Shown: in pieces, positions 34,301 to 48,098 of the stretch
Layout: each line of letters starts with the position of its first letter
Position numbering within the stretch: position 1 is the first letter of the stretch
NCBI GenBank assembly: GCA_964058845.1
Contig: CAXKVR010000199.1
Span: 1 to 64,000, forward strand
DNA length: 64,000 nucleotides
DNA from: Carex sylvatica
Lineage: Eukaryota > Streptophyta > Magnoliopsida > Poales > Cyperaceae
Reading direction: 5' to 3'
Notes under the pieces: generated by a model
Database searches by the model: none
The model's input: only the letters and a program-made list of their open reading frames with translations
What the model was told of the DNA's origin: nothing
Translations under genes and position numbers: made by a program

Positions 34301-34498
34301 ATAGAGGCACTACTAGAGTGCACCAAACACCTTCAACTAGAGTGTTCTACTAAGGTTCTAAATACCCTATTATCTTGCCATCTGGAGACACTACTAGAGT
34401 TCTCCAAATCTCTTCAATTGGAGTGTTGTATTAATGTTGTAAATGCCTTATTATCTTGCCATATAGAGACACAACTAAAGTGCTCCAAACGCCTTTAA
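31394..34498. repeat. 1300-bp higher-order units of the satellite
   Basis: Positions 31899, 32396, 32670 and 32794 recur at 33199, 33696, 33970 and 34094. All are exactly 1300 bp apart (16 monomers plus 4 bp). Confidence 0.9.
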
Positions 34499-34986
34499 TT
34501 GGAGTGTTATATTAGGGTTGTAAATGCCCTATTATCTTCCCATCTGGAGACACTACTAGAGTGCTCCAAACACCTTCAATTCGAATGTTGTATTAGGGTT
34601 GAAAATGCCCTATTATCTAGCTATATAGAGACACTACTAGGGTGCTCCAAACGCCTTCAATTGGAGTGTTGTATTAGGGTTGTAAATCACGTATTATCTT
34701 GCTATATCCAGACACTACTAGAGTGCTCCAAACACATTCAATTGGAATGTTGTATTAGGGTTGTATCTACCTAGTTCTCTTCCCATATCAAGACAGTACT
34801 AAAGTGCTTCGAACACCTTCAATTGGAGTGTTGTATTACGGTTCTAAATACCCTATTATCTTTCCATATAGAGACACTATTAGAGTGGCTCCAAACTCCT
34901 TCAAAATGGAGTGTTGTATTAGGGTTGCAACTACCCTCTTCTCTTACTATATATAGACATTAGTAGAGTGCCCCAAACATTTTCAA

Positions 34987-37900
34987 TTGGAGTTTTGTAT
35001 TAGTGTTGTAAATGACCTATTATCTTGCCATATAGAGGCACTACTAGAGTGCACCAAACACCTTCAACTAGAGTGTTCTATTAAGGTTCTAAATACCCTA
35101 TTATCTTGCCATCTGGAGACACTACTAGAGTTCTCCAAATCTCTTCAATTGGAGTGTTGTATTAATGTTGTAAATGCCTTATTATCTTGCCATATAGAGA
35201 CACAACTAAAGTGCTCCAAACGCCTTTAATTGGAGTGTTATATTAGGGTTGTAAATGCCCTATTATCTTCCCATCTGGAGACACTACTAGAGTGCTCCAA
35301 ACACCTCCAATTCGAATGTTGTATTAGGGTTGAAAATGCCCTATTATCTTGCTATATAGACACACTACTAGGGTGCTCCAAACGCCTTCAATTGGAGTGT
35401 TGTATTAGGGTTGTAAATCACGTATTATCTTGCTATATCCAGACACTACTAGAGTGCTCCAAACACATTCAATTGGAATGTTGTATTAGGGTTGTATCTT
35501 CCTAGTTCTCTTCCCATATCAAGACAGTACTAAAGTGCTTCGAACACCTTCAATTGGAGTGTTGTATTACGGTTCTAAATACCCTATTATCTTTCCATAT
35601 AGAGACACTATTAGAGTGGCTCCAAACTCCTTCAAAATGGAGTGTTGTATTAGGGTTGCAACTACCCTCATCTCTTACTATATATAGACATTAGTAGAGT
35701 GCCCCAAACATTTTCAATTGGAGTTTTGTATTAGTGTTGTAAATGACCTATTATCTTGCCATATAGAGGCACTACTAGAGTGCACCAAACACCTTCAACT
35801 AGAGTGTTCTATTAAGGTTCTAAATACCCTATTATCTTGCCATCTGGAGACACTACTAGAGTTCTCCAAATCTCTTCAATTGGAGTGTTGTATTAATGTT
35901 GTAAATGCCTTATTATCTTGCCATATAGAGACACAACTAAAGTGCTCCAAACGCCTTTAATTGGAGTGTTATATTAGGGTTGTAAATGCCCTATTATCTT
36001 CCCATCTGGAGACACTACTAGAGTGCTCCAAACACCTTCAATTCGAATGTTGTATTAGGGTTGAAAATGCCCTATTATCTTGCTATATAGAGACACTACT
36101 AGGGTGCTCCAAACGCCTTCAATTGGAGTGTTGTATTAGGGTTGTAAATCACGTATTATCTTGCTATATCCACACACTACTAGAGTGCTCCAAACACATT
36201 CAATTGGAATGTTGTATTAGGGTTGTATCTTCCTAGTTCTCTTCCCATATCAAGACAGTACTAAAGTGCTTCGAACACCTTCAATTGGAGTGTTGTATTA
36301 CGGTTCTAAATACCCTATTATCTTTCCATATAGAGACACTATTAGAGTGGCTCCAAACTCCTTCAAAATGGAGTGTTGTATTAGGGTTGCAACTACCCTC
36401 ATCTCTTACTATATATAGACATTAGTAGAGTGCCCCAAACATTTTCAATTGGAGTTTTGTATTAGTGTTGTAAATGACCTATTATCTTGCCATATAGAGG
36501 CACTACTAGAGTGCACCAAACACCTTCAACTAGAGTGTTCTATTAAGGTTCTAAATACCCTATTATCTTGCCATCTGGAGACACTACTAGAGTTCTCCAA
36601 ATCTCTTCAATTGGAGTGTTGTATTAATGTTGTAAATGCCTTATTATCTTGCCATATAGAGACACAACTAAAGTGCTCCAAACGCCTTTAATTGGAGTGT
36701 TATATTAGGGTTGTAAATGCCCTATTATCTTCCCATCTGGAGACACTACTAGAGTGCTCCAAACACCTTCAATTCGAATGTTGTATTAGGGTTGAAAATG
36801 CCCTATTATCTAGCTATATAGAGACACTACTAGGGTGCTCCAAACGCCTTCAATTGGAGTGTTGTATTAGGGTTGTAAATCACGTATTATCTTGCTATAT
36901 CCAGACACTACTAGAGTGCTCCAAACACATTCAATTGGAATGTTGTATTAGGGTTGTATTTACCTAGTTCTCTTCCCATATCAAGACAGTACTAAAGTGC
37001 TTCGAACACCTTCAATTGGAGTGTTGTATTACGGTTCTAAATACCCTATTATCTTTCCATATAGAGACACTATTAGAGTGGCTCCAAACTCCTTCAAAAT
37101 GGAGTGCTGTATTAGGGTTGCAACTACCCTCTTCTCTTACTATATATAGACATTAGTAGAGTGCCCCAAACATTTTCAATTGGAGTTTTGTATTAGTGTT
37201 GTAAATGACCTATTATCTTGCCATATAGAGGCACTACTAGAGTGCACCAAACACCTTCAACTAGAGTGTTCTATTAAGGTTCTAAATACCCTATTATCTT
37301 GCCATCTGGAGACACTACTTGAGTTCTCCAAATCTCTTCAATTGGAGTGTTGTATTAATGTTGTAAATGCCTTATTATCTTGCCATATAGAGACACAACT
37401 AAAGTGCTCCAAACGCCTTTAATTGGAGTGTTATATTAGGGTTGTAAATGCCCTATTATCTTCCCATCTGGAGACACTACTAGAGTGCTCCAAACACCTT
37501 CAATTCGAATGTTGTATTAGGGTTGAAAATGCCCTATTATCTAGCTATATGGAGACACTACTAGGGTGCTCCAAACGCCTTCAATTGGAGTGTTGTATTA
37601 GGGTTGTAAATCACGTATTATCTTGCTATATCCAGACACTACTAGAGTGCTCCAAACACATTCAATTGGAATGTTGTATTAGGGTTGTATCTACCTAGTT
37701 CTCTTCCCATATCAAGACAGTACTAAAGTGCTTCGAACACCTTCAATTGGAGTGTTGTATTACGGTTCTAAATACCCTATTATCTTTCCATATAGAGACA
37801 CTATTAGAGTGGCTCCAAACTCCTTCAAAATGGAGTGCTGTATTAGGGTTGCAACTACCCTCTTCTCTTACTATATATAGACATTAGTAGAGTGCCCCAA

Positions 37901-40900
37901 ACATTTTCAATTGGAGTTTTGTATTAGTGTTGTAAATGACCTATTATCTTGCCATATAGAGGCACTACTAGAGTGCACCAAACACCTTCAACTAGAGTGT
38001 TCTATTAAGGTTCTAAATACCCTATTATCTTGCCATCTGGAGACACTACTAGAGTTCTCCAAATCTCTTCAATTGGAGTGTTGTATTAATGTTGTAAATG
38101 CCTTATTATCTTGCCATATAGAGACACAACTAAAGTGCTCCAAACGCCTTTAATTGGAGTGTTATATTAGGGTTGTAAATGCCCTATTATCTTCCCATCT
38201 GGAGACACTACTAGAGTGCTCCAAACACCTTCAATTCGAATGTTGTATTAGGGTTGAAAATGCCCTATTATCTAGCTATATAGAGACACTACTAGGGTGC
38301 TCCAAACGCCTTCAATTGGAGTGTTGTATTAGGGTTGTAAATCACGTATTATCTTGCTATATCCAGACACTACTAGAGTGCTCCAAACACATTCAATTGG
38401 AATGTTGTATTAGGGTTGTATCTACCTAGTTCTCTTCCCATATCAAGACAGTACTAAAGTGCTTCGAACACCTTCAATTGGAGTGTTGTATTACGGTTCT
38501 AAATACCCTATTATCTTTCCATATAGAGACACTATTAGAGTGGCTCCAAACACCTTCAAAATGGAGTGTTGTATTAGGGTTGCAACTACCCTCTTCTCTT
38601 ACTATATATAGACATTAGTAGAGTGCCCCAAACATTTTCAATTGGAGTTTTGTATTAGTGTTGTAAATGACCTATTATCTTGCCATATAGAGGCACTACT
38701 AGAGTGCACCAAACACCTTCAACTAGAGTGTTCTATTAAGGTTCTAAATACCCTATTATCTTGCCATCTGGAGACACTACTAGAGTTCTCCAAATCTCTT
38801 CAATTGGAGTGTTGTATTAATGTTGTAAATGCCTTATTATCTTGCCATATAGAGACACAACTAAAGTGCTCCAAACGCCTTTAATTGGAGTGTTATATTA
38901 GGGTTGTAAATGCCCTATTATCTTCCCATCTGGAGACACTACTAGAGTGCTCCAAACACCTTCAATTCGAATGTTGTATTAGGGTTGAAAATGCCCTATT
39001 ATCTAGCTATATAGAGACACTACTAGGGTGCTCCAAACGCCTTCGATTGGAGTGTTGTATTAGGGTTGTAAATCACGTATTATCTTGCTATATCAAGACA
39101 CTACTAGAGTGCTCCAAACACATTCAATTGGAATGTTGTATTAGGGTTGTATCTACCTAGTTCTCTTCCCATATCAAGACAGTACTAAAGTGCTTCGAAC
39201 ACCTTCAATTGGAGTGTTGTATTACAGTTCTAAATACCCTATTATCTTTCCATATAGAGACACTATTAGAGTGGCTCCAAACTCCTTCAAAATGGAGTGT
39301 TGTATTAGGGTTTCAACTACCCTCTTCTCTTACTATATATAGACATTAGTAGAGTGCTCCAAACACCTTCAATAGGAGTGTGTGTATTACGATTGTAAAT
39401 GCCATATTATCTTCCCATCTGGAGACACTACTAGAGTGCTCCAAACACCTTCAATTCGAATGTTGTATTAGGGTTGAAAATGCCCTATTATCTAGCTATA
39501 TAGAGACACTACTAGGGTGCTCCAAACGCCTTCAATTGGAGTGTTGTATTAGGGTTGTAAATCACGTATTATCTTGCTATATCCAGACACTACTAGAGTG
39601 CTCCAAACACATTCAATTGGAATGTTGTATTAGGGTTGTATCTACCTAGTTCTCTTCCCATATCAAGACAGTACTAAAGTGCTTCGAACACCTTCAATTG
39701 GAGTGTTGTATTACGGTTCTAAATACCCTATTATCTTTCCATATAGAGACACTATTAGAGTGGCTCCAAACTCCTTCAAAATGGAGTGTTGTATTAGGGT
39801 TGCAACTACCCTCTTCTCTTACTATATATAGACATTAGTAGAGTGCCCCAAACATTTTCAATTGGAGTTTTGTATTAGTGTTGTAAATGACCTATTATCT
39901 TGCCATATAGAGGCACTACTAGAGTGCACCAAACACCTTCAACTAGAGTGTTCTATTAAGGTTCTAAATACCCTATTATCTTGCCATCTGGAGACACTAC
40001 TAGAGTTCTCCAAATCTCTTCAATTGGAGTGTTGTATTAATGTTGTAAATGCCTTATTATCTTGCCATATAGAGACACAACTAAAGTGCTCCAAACGCCT
40101 TTAATTGGAGTGTTATATTAGGGTTGTAAATGCCCTATTATCTTCCCATCTGGAGACACTACTAGAGTGCTCCAAACACCTTCAATTCGAATGTTGTATT
40201 AGGGTTGAAAATGCCCTATTATCTAGCTATATAGAGACACTACTAGGGTGCTCCAAACGCCTTCGATTGGAGTGTTGTATTAGGGTTGTAAATCACGTAT
40301 TATCTTGCTATATCAAGACACTACTAGAGTGCTCCAAACACATTCAATTGGAATGTTGTATTAGGGTTGTATCTACCTAGTTCTCTTCCCATATCAAGAC
40401 AGTACTAAAGTGCTTCGAACACCTTCAATTGGAGTGTTGTATTACAGTTCTAAATACCCTATTATCTTTCCATATAGAGACACTATTAGAGTGGCTCCAA
40501 ACTCCTTCAAAATGGAGTGTTGTATTAGGGTTTCAACTACCCTCTTCTCTTACTATATATAGACATTAGTAGAGTGCTCCAAACACCTTCAATAGGAGTG
40601 TGTGTATTACGATTGTAAATGCCTTATTATCTTCCCATCTGGAGACACTACTAGAGTGCTCCAAACACCTTCAATTCGAATGTTGTATTAGGGTTGAAAA
40701 TGCCCTATTATCTAGCTATATAGAGACACTACTAGGGTGCTCCAAACGCCTTCAATTGGAGTGTTGTATTAGGGTTGTAAATCACGTATTATCTTGCTAT
40801 ATCCAGACACTACTAGAGTGCTCCAAACACATTCAATTGGAATGTTGTATTAGGGTTGTATCTACCTAGTTCTCTTCCCATATCAAGACAGTACTAAAGT

Positions 40901-43900
40901 GCTTCGAACACCTTCAATTGGAGTGTTGTATTACGGTTCTAAATACCCTATTATCTTTCCATATAGAGACACTATTAGAGTGGCTCCAAACTCCTTCAAA
41001 ATGGAGTGTTGTATTAGGGTTGCAACTACCCTCTTCTCTTACTATATATAGACATTAGTAGAGTGCCCCAAACATTTTCAATTGGAGTTTTGTATTAGTG
41101 TTGTAAATGACCTATTATCTTGCCATATAGAGGCACTACTAGAGTGCACCAAACACCTTCAACTAGAGTGTTCTATTAAGGTTCTAAATACCCTATTATC
41201 TTGCCATCTGGAGACACTACTAGAGTTCTCCAAATCTCTTCAATTGGAGTGTTGTATTAATGTTGTAAATGCCTTATTATCTTGCCATATAGAGACACAA
41301 CTAAAGTGCTCCAAACGCCTTTAATTGGAGTGTTATATTAGGGTTGTAAATGCCCTATTATCTTCCCATCTGGAGACACTACTAGAGTGCTCCAAACACC
41401 TTCAATTCGAATGTTGTATTAGGGTTGAAAATGCCCTATTATCTAGCTATATAGAGACACTACTAGGGTGCTCCAAACGCCTTCGATTGGAGTGTTGTAT
41501 TAGGGTTGTAAATCACGTATTATCTTGCTATATCAAGACACTACTAGAGTGCTCCAAACACATTCAATTGGAATGTTGTATTAGGGTTGTATCTACCTAG
41601 TTCTCTTCCCATATCAAGACAGTACTAAAGTGCTTCGAACACCTTCAATTGGAGTGTTGTATTACAGTTCTAAATACCCTATTATCTTTCCATATAGAGA
41701 CACTATTAGAGTGGCTCCAAACTCCTTCAAAATGGAGTGTTGTATTAGGGTTTCAACTACCCTCTTCTCTTACTATATATAGACATTAGTAGAGTGCTCC
41801 AAACACCTTCAATAGGAGTGTGTGTATTACGATTGTAAATGCCATATTATCTTCCCATCTGGAGACACTACTAGAGTGCTCCAAACACCTTCAATTCGAA
41901 TGTTGTATTAGGGTTGAAAATGCCCTATTATCTAGCTATATAGAGACACTACTAGGGTGCTCCAAACGCCTTCAATTGGAGTGTTGTATTAGGGTTGTAA
42001 ATCATGTATTATCTTGCTATATCCAGACACTACTAGAGTGCTCCAAACACATTCAATTGGAATGTTGTATTAGGGTTGTATCTACCTAGTTCTCTTCCCA
42101 TATCAAGACAGTACTAAAGTGCTTCGAACACCTTCAATTGGAGTGTTGTATTACGGTTCTAAATACCCTATTATCTTTCCATATAGAGACACTATTAGAG
42201 TGGCTCCAAACTCCTTCAAAATGGAGTGTTGTATTAGGGTTGCAACTACCCTCTTCTCTTACTATATATAGACATTAGTAGAGTGCCCCAAACATTTTCA
42301 ATTGGAGTTTTGTATTAGTGTTGTAAATGACCTATTATCTTGCCATATAGAGGCACTACTAGAGTGCACCAAACACCTTCAACTAGAGTGTTCTATTAAG
42401 GTTCTAAATACCCTATTATCTTGCCATCTGGAGACACTACTAGAGTTCTCCAAATCTCTTCAATTGGAGTGTTGTATTAATGTTGTAAATGCCTTATTAT
42501 CTTGCCATATAGAGACACAACTAAAGTGCTCCAAACGCCTTTAATTGGAGTGTTATATTAGGGTTGTAAATGCCCTATTATCTTCCCATCTGGAGACACT
42601 ACTAGAGTGCTCCAAACACCTTCAATTCGAATGTTGTATTAGGGTTGAAAATGCCCTATTATCTAGCTATATAGAGACACTACTAGGGTGCTCCAAACGC
42701 CTTCAATTGGAGTGTTGTATTAGGGTTGTAAATCACGTATTATCTTGCTATATCCAGACACTACTAGAGTGCTCCAAACACATTCAATTGGAATGTTGTA
42801 TTAGGGTTGTATCTACCTAGTTCTCTTCCCATATCAAGACAGTACTAAAGTGCTTCGAACACCTTCAATTGGAGTGTTGTATTACGGTTCTAAATACCCT
42901 ATTATCTTTCCATATAGAGACACTATTAGTGTGGCTCCAAACTCCTTCAAAATGGAGTGTTGTATTAGGGTTGCAACTACCCTCTTCTCTTACTATATAT
43001 AGACATTAGTAGAGTGCCCCAAACATTTTCAATTGGAGTTTTGTATTAGTGTTGTAAATGACCTATTATCTTGCCATATAGAGGCACTACTAGAGTGCAC
43101 CAAACACCTTCAACTAGAGTGTTCTATTAAGGTTCTAAATACCCTATTATCTTGCCATCTGGAGACACTACTAGAGTTCTCCAAATCTCTTCAATTGGAG
43201 TGTTGTATTAATGTTGTAAATGCCTTATTATCTTGCCATATAGAGACACAACTAAAGTGCTCCAAACGCCTTTAATTGGAGTGTTATATTAGGGTTGTAA
43301 ATGCCCTATTATCTTCCCATCTGGAGACACTACTAGAGTGCTCCAAACACCTTCAATTCGAATGTTGTATTAGGGTTGAAAATGCCCTATTATCTAGCTA
43401 TATGGAGACACTACTAGGGTGCTCCAAACGCCTTCAATTGGAGTGTTGTATTAGGGTTGTAAATCACGTATTATCTTGCTATATCCAGACACTACTAGAG
43501 TGCTCCAAACACATTCAATTGGAATGTTGTATTAGGGTTGTATCTACCTAGTTCTCTTCCCATATCAAGACAGTACTAAAGTGCTTCGAACACCTTCAAT
43601 TGGAGTGTTGTATTACGGTTCTAAATACCCTATTATCTTTCCATATAGAGACACTATTAGAGTGGCTCCAAACTCCTTCAAAATGGAGTGTTGTATTAGG
43701 GTTGCAACTACCCTCTTCTCTTACTATATATAGACATTAGTAGAGTGCCCCAAACATTTTCAATTGGAGTTTTGTATTAGTGTTGTAAATGACCTATTAT
43801 CTTGCCATATAGAGGCACTACTAGAGTGCACCAAACACCTTCAACTAGAGTGTTCTATTAAGGTTCTAAATACCCTATTATCTTGCCATCTGGAGACACT

Positions 43901-44006
43901 ACTAGAGTTCTCCAAATCTCTTCAATTGGAGTGTTGTATTAATGTTGTAAATGCCTTATTATCTTGCCATATAGAGACACAACTAAAGTGCTCCAAACGC
44001 CTTTAA
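34987..44006. repeat. 731-bp and 1220-bp higher-order units of the satellite
   Basis: The same monomer start recurs at 34987, 35718, 36449, 37180, 37911 and 38642 (731 bp each), then at 39862, 41082 and 42302 (1220 bp each), then at 43033 and 43764 (731 bp). 731 is nine monomers plus two single-base insertions (AGTGGCTCC and CAAAATGG forms). 1220 is a 731-bp unit plus 489 bp from the same unit joined at a different monomer. Confidence 0.95.
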
Positions 44007-47000
44007 TTGGAGTGTTATATTAGGGTTGTAAATGCCCTATTATCTTCCCATCTGGAGACACTACTAGAGTGCTCCAAACACCTTCAATTCGAATGTTGTA
44101 TTAGGGTTGAAAATACCCTATTATCTAGCTATATACACTACTAGGGTGCTCCAAACGCCTTCAATTGGAGTGTTGTATTAGGGTTGTAAATCACGTATTA
44201 TCTTGCTATATCCAGACACTACTAGAGTGCTCCAAACACATTCAATTGGAATGTTGTATTAGGGTTGTATCTACCTAGTTCTCTTCCCATATCAAGACAG
44301 TACTAAAGTGCTTCGAACACCTTCAATTGGAGTGTTGTATTACGGTTCTAAATACCCTATTATCTTTCCATATAGAGACACTATTAGAGTGGCTCCAAAC
44401 TCCTTCAAAATGGAGTGTTGTATTAGGGTTGCAACTACCCTCTTCTCTTACTATATATAGACATTAGTAGAGTGCTCCAAACACCTTCAATAGGAGTGTG
44501 TGTATTACGATTGTAAATGCCATATTATCTTACCATATAGAGACATTACTAGAGTGCTCCAAACACTTTCAATTGGAATGTTGTGTTATGGTTGTAAATT
44601 CTCCATAATGTTGCCAAATAGGGACACTACTAGAGTGCTCCAAACACCTTCAATTAGAGTGTTTTTTATTAGGATTGAAAATGCCCTATTATCATGCTAT
44701 ATAGAGACCCTACTAGAGTGCTCCAAACACCTTCAATAGGAGTGTGTGTATTACGATTGTAAATGCCATATTATCTTACCATATAGAGACATTACTAGAG
44801 TGCTTCAAACACTTTCAATTGGAATGTTGTGTTATGATTGTAAATTCCCCGTAATGTTGCCAAACAGGGACACTACTAGAGTGCTCCAAACACCTTCAAA
44901 TAGAGTGTTGTATCTGGGTTGTAAATGCTGGATTATCTTGCAATCTGGAGACACTACCAGGATTCTCCAAACACCTTCAACTGGAGTCTTCTATTAGGGT
45001 TGTAAATGACCTATTATCTTGCCATTATGAGACATTAGTAGAGTGCCCCAAACATTTTCAATTGGAGTTTTGTATTAGTGTTGTAAATGACCTATTATCT
45101 TGCCATATAGAGGCACTACTAGAGTGCACCAAACACCTTCAACTAGAGTGTTCTATTAAGGTTCTGAATACCCTATTATCTTGCCATCTGGAGACACTAC
45201 TAGAGTTCTCCAAATCTCTTCAATTGGAGTGTTGTATTAATGTTGTAAATGCCTTATTATCTTGCCATATAGAGACACAACTAAAGTGCTCCAAACGCCT
45301 TTAATTGGAGTGTTATATTAGGGTTGTAAATGCCCTATTATCTTCCCATCTGGAGACACTACTAGAGTGCTCCAAACACCTTCAATTCGAATGTTGTATT
45401 AGGGTTGAAAATGCCCTATTATCTAGCTATATAGAGACACTACTAGGGTGCTCCAAACGCCTTCAATTGGAGTGTTGTATTAGGGTTGTAAATCACGTAT
45501 TATCTTGCTATATCAAGACACTACTAGAGTGCTCCAAACACATTCAATTGGAATGTTGTATTAGGGTTGCATCTACCTAGTTCTCTTCCCATATCAAGAC
45601 AGTACTAAAGTGCTTCGAATACCTTCAATTGGAGTGTTGTATTACAGTTCTAAATACCCTATTATCTTTCCATATAGAGACACTATTAGAGTGGCTCCAA
45701 ACTTCTTCAAAATGGAGTGTTGTATTAGGGTTTCAACTACCCTCTTCTCTTACTATATATAGACATTAGTAGAGTGCTCCAAACACCTTCAATAGGAGTG
45801 TGTGTATTACGATTGTAAATGCCATATTATCTTCCCATCTGGAGACACTACTAGAGTGCTCCAAACACCTTCAATTCGAATGTTGTATTAGGGTTGAAAA
45901 TGCCCTATTATCTAGCTATATGGAGACACTACTAGGGTGCTCCAAACGCCTTCAATTGGAGTGTTGTATTAGGGTTGTAAATCACGTATTATCTTGCTAT
46001 ATCCAGACACTACTAGAGTGCTCCAAACACATTCAATTGGAATGTTGTATTAGGGTTGTATCTACCTAGTTCTCTTCCCATATCAAGACAGTACTAAAGT
46101 GCTTCGAACACCTTCAATTGGAGTGTTGTATTACGGTTCTAAATACCCTATTATCTTTCCATATAGAGACACTATTAGAGTGGCTCCAAACTCCTTCAAA
46201 ATGGAGTGTTGTATTAGGGTTGCAACTACCCTCTTCTCTTACTATATATAGACATTAGTAGAGTGCCCCAAACATTTTCAATTGGAGTTTTGTATTAGTG
46301 TTGTAAATGACCTATTATCTTGCCATATAGAGGCACTACTAGAGTGCACCAAACACCTTCAACTAGAGTGTTCTATTAAGGTTCTAAATACCCTATTATC
46401 TTGCCATCTGGAGACACTACTAGAGTTCTCCAAATCTCTTCAATTGGAGTGTTGTATTAATGTTGTAAATGCCTTATTATCTTGCCATATAGAGACACAA
46501 CTAAAGTGCTCCAAACGCCTTTAATTGGAGTGTTATATTAGGGTTGTAAATGCCCTATTATCTTCCCATCTGGAGACACTACTAGAGTGCTCCAAACACC
46601 TTCAATTCGAATGTTGTATTAGGGTTGAAAATACCCTATTATCTAGCTATATACACTACTAGGGTGCTCCAAACGCCTTCAATTGGAGTGTTGTATTAGG
46701 GTTATAAATCACGTATTATCTTGCTATATCCAGACACTACTAGAGTGCTCCAAACACATTCAATTGGAATGTTGTATTAGGGTTGTATCTACCTAGTTCT
46801 CTTCCCATATCAAGACAGTACTAAAGTGCTTCGAACACCTTCAATTGGAGTGTTGTATTACGGTTCTAAATACCCTATTATCTTTCCATATAGAGACACT
46901 ATTAGAGTGGCTCCAAACTCCTTCAAAATGGAGTGTTGTATTAGGGTTGCAACTACCCTCTTCTCTTACTATATATAGACATTAGTAGAGTGCTCCAAAC

Positions 47001-48098
47001 ACCTTCAATAGGAGTGTGTGTATTACGATTGTAAATGCCATATTATCTTACCATATAGAGACATTACTAGAGTGCTCCAAACACTTTCAATTGGAATGTT
47101 GTGTTATGGTTGTAAATTCTCCATAATGTTGCCAAATAGGGACACTACTAGAGTGCTCCAAACACCTTCAATTAGAGTGTTTTTTATTAGGATTGAAAAT
47201 GCCCTATTATCATGCTATATAGAGACCCTACTAGAGTGCTCCAAACACCTTCAATAGGAGTGTGTGTATTACGATTGTAAATGCCATATTATCTTACCAT
47301 ATAGAGACATTACTAGAGTGCTTCAAACACTTTCAATTGGAATGTTGTGTTATGATTGTAAATTCCCCGTAATGTTGCCAAACAGGGACACTACTAGAGT
47401 GCTCCAAACACCTTCAAATAGAGTGTTGTATCTGGGTTGTAAATGCTGGATTATCTTGCAATCTGGAGACACTACCAGGATTCTCCAAACACCTTCAACT
47501 GGAGTCTTCTATTAGGGTTGTAAATGACCTATTATCTTGCCATTATGAGACACTACTAGAGTGCCCCAAACATTTTCAATTGGAGTTTTGTATTAGTGTT
47601 GTAAATGACCTATTATCTTGCCATATAGAGGCACTACTAGAGTGCACCAAACACCTTCAACTAGAGTGTTCTATTAAGGTTCTGAATACCCTATTATCTT
47701 GCCATCTGGAGACACTACTAGAGTTCTTCAAATCTCTTCAATTGGAGTGTTGTATTAATGTTGTAAATGCCTTATTATCTTGCCATATAGAGACACAACT
47801 AAAGTGCTCCAAACGCCTTTAATTGGAGTGTTATATTAGGGTTGTAAATGCCCTATTATCTTCCCATCTGGAGACACTACTAGAGTGCTCCAAACACCTT
47901 CAATTCGAATGTTGTATTAGGGTTGAAAATACCCTATTATCTAGCTATATAGAGACACTACTAGGGTGCTCCAAACGCCTTCAATTGGAGTGTTGTATTA
48001 GGGTTGTAAATCACGTATTATCTTGCTATATCCAGACACTACTAGAGTGCTCCAAACACATTCAATTGCAATGTTGTATTAGGGTTGCATCTACCTAG
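43764..48098. repeat. 2518-bp super-repeat of the satellite
   Basis: Positions 44500, 44746 and 45062 recur at 47018, 47264 and 47580, all 2518 bp apart. This equals 1220 plus 1298. An unusual 12-bp-shorter monomer junction (CTATATACACTACTAGGG at about 44130 and 46650) is shared, showing duplication of the whole unit. Confidence 0.92.
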
